NCBI GenBank assembly: GCA_005879315.1
Contig: VBLC01000046.1
Coordinates: forward strand, 1-64,000
Length of the DNA: 64,000 nucleotides
Source of the DNA: Deltaproteobacteria bacterium
GTDB taxonomy: Bacteria; Myxococcota; Myxococcia; Myxococcales; 40CM-4-68-19
Direction of reading: 5' to 3'
Made by a program: the position numbers and the translations under genes. Under the pieces are notes generated by a model, which did no database searches, was not told the DNA's origin, and was given only the letters and a program-made list of their open reading frames with translations. Each line of letters opens with the position of its first letter. The stretch's first letter is position 1. Shown piece after piece: positions 59,963 through 64,000 of this stretch.

Positions 59963-62788
59963 TCAAAAAACTCCGCCGAGAGCGGCATAGCAGTCGAGGA
60001 TGGCGACGTCGCTTTTCTCCAGGCCGCGGGCGCAGCCGAAGCGGAGGTCGGCGGGGAGGATGTAGCCGAGCACCACCTCTGCGCGCAGCTCCGCGCCGGC
60101 GCCGGCGTGCAACTTGAAGTTGCGCTTGCCCGCCGTCCATGCGTCGCCCACGTCGGTGTAGAGCGCGCCGTGGAACCTCCTCAGGAAGAAGGGAAGCGTC
60201 CAGGCCCCGGTCTCGACCGTCCAGATGGGGAAGCGATACTCGGCGGTGCCGAGCGCGACTTCTTCGCCGTAGAAAGCGCCGTTGGTGTATCCGCGCAAGA
60301 GGCGCAGGGGCGCGCTGGTGGGGTTGATCACGGCGCGGATCGCGTCCGTCTGCTGGAAGCCGCCCAAGGAATAGAGATGGCGGAACGACAGGTCGCCGCG
60401 GGAGATGCCGAACGACGCGCGCAGCGCGAGCGCGTGGTGCGACGCCCAAGGGAGAAGGAAGTAGCGCGACATCGCGGTCGAGAGCTGCCAGAAGGAAAAG
60501 CTGCTGCCCAGCGCCGGGTCGGAGGCGCGCAGCGAGATGGAGAAGCGCTGTCCCTGCTCGGAAGAGACGCTGCGCACGAAGCGGAAGGCGTCGGAGTAGC
60601 TCCAGGTCAAGGTCGCCGCCGCCAGAGTGCCCGTGCCGACACGATAGGCGTACGGGTTCGTGTGCGTGGCGAGCGAGAACAGCTCGTAGTTGAGCGAGAG
60701 CGCGTGCGATCGCTCGACGCGCGAGAAAGGAAAGGTCGCCGTCGCCGATCCGCCCAGCTCGCGCTCGGTGTACGAAGAAGGCCAGTTGTTCGCGTAGGTC
60801 AGGTCGCGCAACAGCTCGAAGCTCAGGTCTGGATAGAGGGAATGGTTCACGTAGTAGACGTCCCAGCCGGGCAGTTTGCTCGTCAGGCCGTACCAGAGGG
60901 TCGCGGCGTACTCGTGCCGGTCGACGGCGTCGAGTCCTGCCGTCAGCATGCCCACGGTGGTTCCCAGCGCGTCGGTGTTCAGGTAGGGCAGCCAGAAATG
61001 CGGCCGCAGCGTCGGCCAGGGCTGATAGGGGTGCGAAGGATAGACCTCCTCGGCGGGCGGCGGCGTGGGCGGCGGCCGCTGCTCCGCGAGCGGTGGCGCG
61101 GTCACCGAACGGAACCTCTCGGGATCGAGCCGCATGCGGGCCACGTCGTACCCGCGCGAGCTGTAGGCGACGAGCGCGAGCGTCGCCCCGTCCGGCGAGG
61201 GCTGCGGCTCGAAAGCGCCGAGGACGACGTTGGTGACCTGGTAGAGGCCATGGTCGGCGACCGACCAGGCGAAGATGTTGTAGACGCCGGTCCGGTCGCT
61301 GCTGAAGAGCAGCCATCTGCCGTCTTTCGTCCAGGCGGGGTCGCGCTCCAGCGAGCGATCGCGAGTGACGTCGATGAGCGCGCCTCCGTCGCGGGAGACG
61401 ATGCGCACGTCCCAGGAGCCGCCGCGGTGGTGCAGAAAGGCGACCAGCGCGCCGTCAGGCGAGTAGCGGGGGCTGTCGACCGGCTCCCCTTCCGGATCTT
61501 CGAAGAGGATGCGCGGCTCGCCGGAAGTCAGCTCGGCGATGGCGGTGCGGCCACCCGGCCTCCGCCAGACGAAAACGATCGCTCCATCGGGCGCGACGTC
61601 GGGCCGGCTCGCGCGGAGCCCTCGCGTCAGCCGCTGCTCGGCGCCGCTCGGGCCTGGGTCTACTGAATATAAATCCTGCAGGCTCTCGAACTCCTGATAG
61701 ACCTGCCGCCGCGCATAGACGAGCCGGCCGCGCTCATCGACCGCGATGGTGTCGTCTCCCGCGCCGTCGGAATAAAGCCACTGTACGTGCCGCTCCTCGC
61801 AGCAGCGGGCCGGCTCGAGCGAGCGGATCTCTGGCAGCCGGTCCGGACCCGACCAGGTGTAATAGAGCGTGTTGCCGTCGGGGCTGAAGCGCGGCGTCCG
61901 CACCCATTCGCCCAGATGCGTGAGCTGCTCGATGGGGGTTTCGCCCTGCGCTCTCACCTCCTCCCGCATCGCTTGCGCGCGCTGCGTCTCCGCTGCGGCG
62001 AACTCCTTGTAGAGCTCCAGGTAGGACGAACCGAGCACGCGCTCGGCGCTCAGGTTCATCGCCAGCGGGATGGCGCGGCTGCCGTAGTCGTGCGAGAGGT
62101 CCCGCAGCGCGCCGAGGCCGTACTGCTCGCGGATCCACTCGACGAAGCGCGACCCGACCGTGTACTGGCCGAAGCCCCGCGGCCACTCCAGCACTGCGTT
62201 CGAGAGCCGATCGATGCGTGGCAGCGTCCCGGAGAGCACTTCCGCGCGCAGCATCATCTCCTCCTGCGACGATCGCAGCCGCCCCGCCCCGCTCACCTCG
62301 CTCTCGGCGAAGACCGCCATCCCTTCGATGAACCAGAGCGGCTGCGCCCCGTTCGGGATCCAGAGCTTCCCGAAGACGTTGTTGGTGGCCTCGGGAAGCC
62401 CGAGGACGGTGTCGAGATGGAGGATGTGCGTGTATTCGTGGCTGATCAGCTCGAAGATGTTGTCGTCGTAGTCGCCGATGGTCGAGCGCGAGTCGGGCGG
62501 GGGCGCGTAGGCGTGGATCAAATTGTACAAAACGGGCGTGGCGTTGCCGTTGGCGAAGTCGGTGTCGTCCTCCACCACGATGTGCGTGCGGGCCGGCTCG
62601 TGATCGAGCAGCGGCGCCAGCCGCCGGTAGGACTCCTCGCCGGCGCGCGCCGTCCGCTGCGCGTAGCGATACATGCCCTGGTGGTAGTGGACGAGGAAAT
62701 GCGGCGTCTCCAGCGTTTCCCAGGCGAAGCGCGGGTCGAGCGCCGCGGCCGGCAGCGCGAAGAGCAGGAGTGCCGTGCAGGTCCTCAC
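59963..62788 (-). CDS. Outer-membrane barrel protein with metallopeptidase and beta-propeller domains
   Basis: A 941-residue protein with a signal peptide (MRTCTALLLFALPAAAL). Residues about 25-270 form a gluzincin-type peptidase: HEYTH at 117-121, and WFIEGMAVFAE at 152-162 with Glu155 as third zinc ligand. From about 290 to 570 are TolB/PD40-like propeller blades (TPRFSPDGNTLYYTWSG, SPRYSPDGALVAFLHHRG, DPAWTKDGRWLLFSSDRTG). From about 600 to the end is a BamA/surface-antigen-like beta barrel with alternating residues, ending in Phe (YAALGGVF), an outer-membrane insertion signal. The whole should be a surface or periplasm-facing protease tethered to the outer membrane. Substrate unknown. Confidence 0.87.
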   Translation of the reverse strand: MRTCTALLLFALPAAALDPRFAWETLETPHFLVHYHQGMYRYAQRTARAGEESYRRLAPLLDHEPARTHIVVEDDTDFANGNATPVLYNLIHAYAPPPDSRSTIGDYDDNIFELISHEYTHILHLDTVLGLPEATNNVFGKLWIPNGAQPLWFIEGMAVFAESEVSGAGRLRSSQEEMMLRAEVLSGTLPRIDRLSNAVLEWPRGFGQYTVGSRFVEWIREQYGLGALRDLSHDYGSRAIPLAMNLSAERVLGSSYLELYKEFAAAETQRAQAMREEVRAQGETPIEQLTHLGEWVRTPRFSPDGNTLYYTWSGPDRLPEIRSLEPARCCEERHVQWLYSDGAGDDTIAVDERGRLVYARRQVYQEFESLQDLYSVDPGPSGAEQRLTRGLRASRPDVAPDGAIVFVWRRPGGRTAIAELTSGEPRILFEDPEGEPVDSPRYSPDGALVAFLHHRGGSWDVRIVSRDGGALIDVTRDRSLERDPAWTKDGRWLLFSSDRTGVYNIFAWSVADHGLYQVTNVVLGAFEPQPSPDGATLALVAYSSRGYDVARMRLDPERFRSVTAPPLAEQRPPPTPPPAEEVYPSHPYQPWPTLRPHFWLPYLNTDALGTTVGMLTAGLDAVDRHEYAATLWYGLTSKLPGWDVYYVNHSLYPDLSFELLRDLTYANNWPSSYTERELGGSATATFPFSRVERSHALSLNYELFSLATHTNPYAYRVGTGTLAAATLTWSYSDAFRFVRSVSSEQGQRFSISLRASDPALGSSFSFWQLSTAMSRYFLLPWASHHALALRASFGISRGDLSFRHLYSLGGFQQTDAIRAVINPTSAPLRLLRGYTNGAFYGEEVALGTAEYRFPIWTVETGAWTLPFFLRRFHGALYTDVGDAWTAGKRNFKLHAGAGAELRAEVVLGYILPADLRFGCARGLEKSDVAILDCYAALGGVF

Positions 62789-62791
62789 CCC

Positions 62792-63700
62792 TCAGGCGCT
62801 GCGCAGCTTCTCTGCCCGGGCCTCGGGCAGCGGCGCCAGGAACTTCTCCAGCCGCAGCGTGATCAGCTCGGGCTGCTCGATGGGCGCGACGTGCGTGCCG
62901 CCCGGGACGGTGAGCATCTCCGCGCCGGGGATGCGGTCGTGCATCTCCTCGGAGAGCCAGTAGGGAGTGAAGGTATCGTCGGTGCCGGCGACGATCAGGG
63001 TGGGCACGCGGATGTTCGGCAGGTGATCGTACGCGGTGTGCTCGGAGGCGTGCTTGAGCATGCCGAGGAAGAGGCGCGGGTCCATCGCCGACAGATGCGT
63101 GAAGTAGGGCGCGAAGTCATCGCGCCGGATGAGGCGCCCGTTCACTTCCAGATGCGTGGCGACCTGATAGGCCAGCTCCCCGCCGGCCAGCACGCGCCAG
63201 ATGAGCGACATCGCTTGCGGATAGTGCTCCGCCGCATCGATCAGGGCCGGCAGGATGATCTTCAGCGCCTTGGAATCGTGGAAGGTGTCGAGCGGCAGCC
63301 CGTGCGATCCGCAGATGAGCGCGAGGGCGACCACGTTCTCGGGATGCCGGCGGTGATATTCGAGCGCCACCTGCACGCCCATCGAGTGGCCGAGCAGCAC
63401 CGCCTCCTTCGTGCCGGTCGCCTGGATCACCGCCTGCAGGTCGGCGGAGATGTCGTCGAACCCCACGCGCGCCCGGTCCTTCGGGATGCCGCTGCGGCCA
63501 TGGCCGCGATAGTGCCAGCGCACGATCCGGTGGCTCTGGGCAAAGTCGCGCACCAGGTATTTCCAGGCGAAGCCGTCGCAACCGATGCCGTCGCAGCAGA
63601 CCAGCGCCGGCGCGCCCTGGCCCACGGTCGACCAGTGGATGGGCGTCCCGTCCTCGGCTTCGGCGAAGCCCTCGGCGGCGCCGTGCAGGTGGGTGCTCAC
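62792..63700 (-). CDS. Alpha/beta-hydrolase
   Basis: A 302-residue hydrolase. The nucleophile elbow is GHSMG in VLLGHSMGVQVALEYHRRHP, the acid is Asp in LIVAGTDDTFTPYWL and the His is in VPGGTHVAPIEQPE. The oxyanion region HYRGHGRSGIPKD fits lactonase, esterase or haloperoxidase-like enzymes; substrate is not resolvable. It starts with GTG at 63700. GCTACATT ends 7 nt before it, and no ribosome binding site is seen. It is the first gene of a leftward unit and lies 3 bases before the peptidase-barrel gene. Confidence 0.85.
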   Translation of the reverse strand: MSTHLHGAAEGFAEAEDGTPIHWSTVGQGAPALVCCDGIGCDGFAWKYLVRDFAQSHRIVRWHYRGHGRSGIPKDRARVGFDDISADLQAVIQATGTKEAVLLGHSMGVQVALEYHRRHPENVVALALICGSHGLPLDTFHDSKALKIILPALIDAAEHYPQAMSLIWRVLAGGELAYQVATHLEVNGRLIRRDDFAPYFTHLSAMDPRLFLGMLKHASEHTAYDHLPNIRVPTLIVAGTDDTFTPYWLSEEMHDRIPGAEMLTVPGGTHVAPIEQPELITLRLEKFLAPLPEARAEKLRSA

Positions 63701-63763
63701 CGGCCGGAATGTAGCTCATGTGCTTGCTGGAAGCTCGCCGCGCGGCGAATTATGATCTTGCAG

Positions 63764-64000
63764 ATGCGCGAGACCGGGACCGAGCGGGCGGCGGCGCTGG
63801 AGCGGGGCGGCGAGCAGCGCCGGCTCGTGTTCGCGCTCTTGATCGCGATCGTCGCGATGGTGGTCGAGGCGGTGGGCGGCTACTTCGCCAACAGCCTGGC
63901 CTTGATGTCCGACGCTGCACACATGATGGCGGACGCGGGGGCCATCGGGCTCTCGCTCTTCGCCCTGCGGGTGGGCTCACGGCCGGCGGACGCCAAGCGC
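63764..64000 (+). CDS. Cation diffusion facilitator transporter, N-terminal part
   Basis: The first 79 codons of a gene that runs off the right edge. A charged start (MRETGTERAAALERGGEQRR) precedes membrane segment 1 (LVFALLIAIVAMVVEAVGGY) and the hallmark SLALMSDAAHMMADAGAIGL in segment 2. There, the Asp residues and His of SDxxH and D bind Zn or a similar metal in CzcD/ZitB-type antiporters. ATG 63764 is chosen over ATG 63752 because the latter lies inside TATGAT (63751-63756), a -10-like element ending 7 nt before 63764. Confidence 0.88.
   Translation, partial: MRETGTERAAALERGGEQRRLVFALLIAIVAMVVEAVGGYFANSLALMSDAAHMMADAGAIGLSLFALRVGSRPADAKR

Noticed and set aside
57103-60117. 1004-codon plus-strand frame opposite the translocase-HEAT gene
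   Set aside because: Shadow of a clear minus-strand gene whose membrane segments and HEAT repeats are recognisable.

Overview
The window is GC-rich, densely coded chromosomal DNA, most likely from the Myxococcota (Deltaproteobacteria). Supporting signs are the order tilS-ftsH-folP-glmM-pdxJ-nnr-tsaE, a Ser/Thr kinase with a PEGA-like tail, a tandem pair of small ribbon-helix-helix proteins of a type I associate with myxobacteria, and myxobacterial-style lipoproteins. No rRNA, tRNA, CRISPR array, IS element or phage gene was seen. The phylum call rests on gene content and order; no search was run.

Region 1 (1-21.6 kb) is the translation and transcription superoperon: rpsL-rpsG-[GT-C membrane protein]-fusA-tuf-rpsJ-rplD-W-B-rpsS-rplV-rpsC-rplP-rpmC-rpsQ-rplN-X-E-rpsN-rpsH-rplF-R-rpsE-rpmD-rplO-secY-adk-map, then from a second strong promoter rpmJ-rpsM-K-D-rpoA-rplQ. 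rplC (L3) is missing between rpsJ and rplD, and infA is missing between map and rpmJ. EF-Tu has an unusual switch I loop, and many ribosomal proteins carry low-complexity tails.

Region 2 (21.6-30.6 kb): a leftward operon of two TPR lipoproteins, an envelope protein and a lone receiver domain; a deoxynucleoside kinase; a 152-bp imperfect palindrome; a leftward histidine kinase; then coaBC, a type 4 uracil-DNA glycosylase, NfeD and a stomatin-like protein.

Region 3 (30.6-39.5 kb): a lysine-fermentation-type set, kdd and kamD-kamE-kal-kce, with mobA, an ABM-fold protein and a biotin-dependent carboxyltransferase. A leftward aminotransferase/DUF4230 pair splits it. kamA is not in the window.

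Region 4 (39.5-43 kb): a PEGA-type Ser/Thr kinase with a periplasmic TPR partner, the tandem RHH pair with its own promoter and a palindrome upstream, and a 738-base stretch with a possible microprotein and G-rich hairpins.

Region 5 (43-56.6 kb): tilS-ftsH-folP-glmM-pdxJ-nnr-tsaE, a class II glutamine amidotransferase, two envelope proteins, psd-hisS and a small secreted protein.

Region 6 (56.6-64 kb): a leftward operon of an alpha/beta hydrolase, a metallopeptidase/beta-propeller/outer-membrane-barrel protein, an ATP/ADP-translocase-like HEAT protein and a stand-alone cNMP-binding domain. A truncated cation diffusion facilitator ends the window.

Many genes that begin transcription units have a -10-like hexamer only 6-10 nt before the start codon and no clear Shine-Dalgarno, which suggests leaderless mRNAs.
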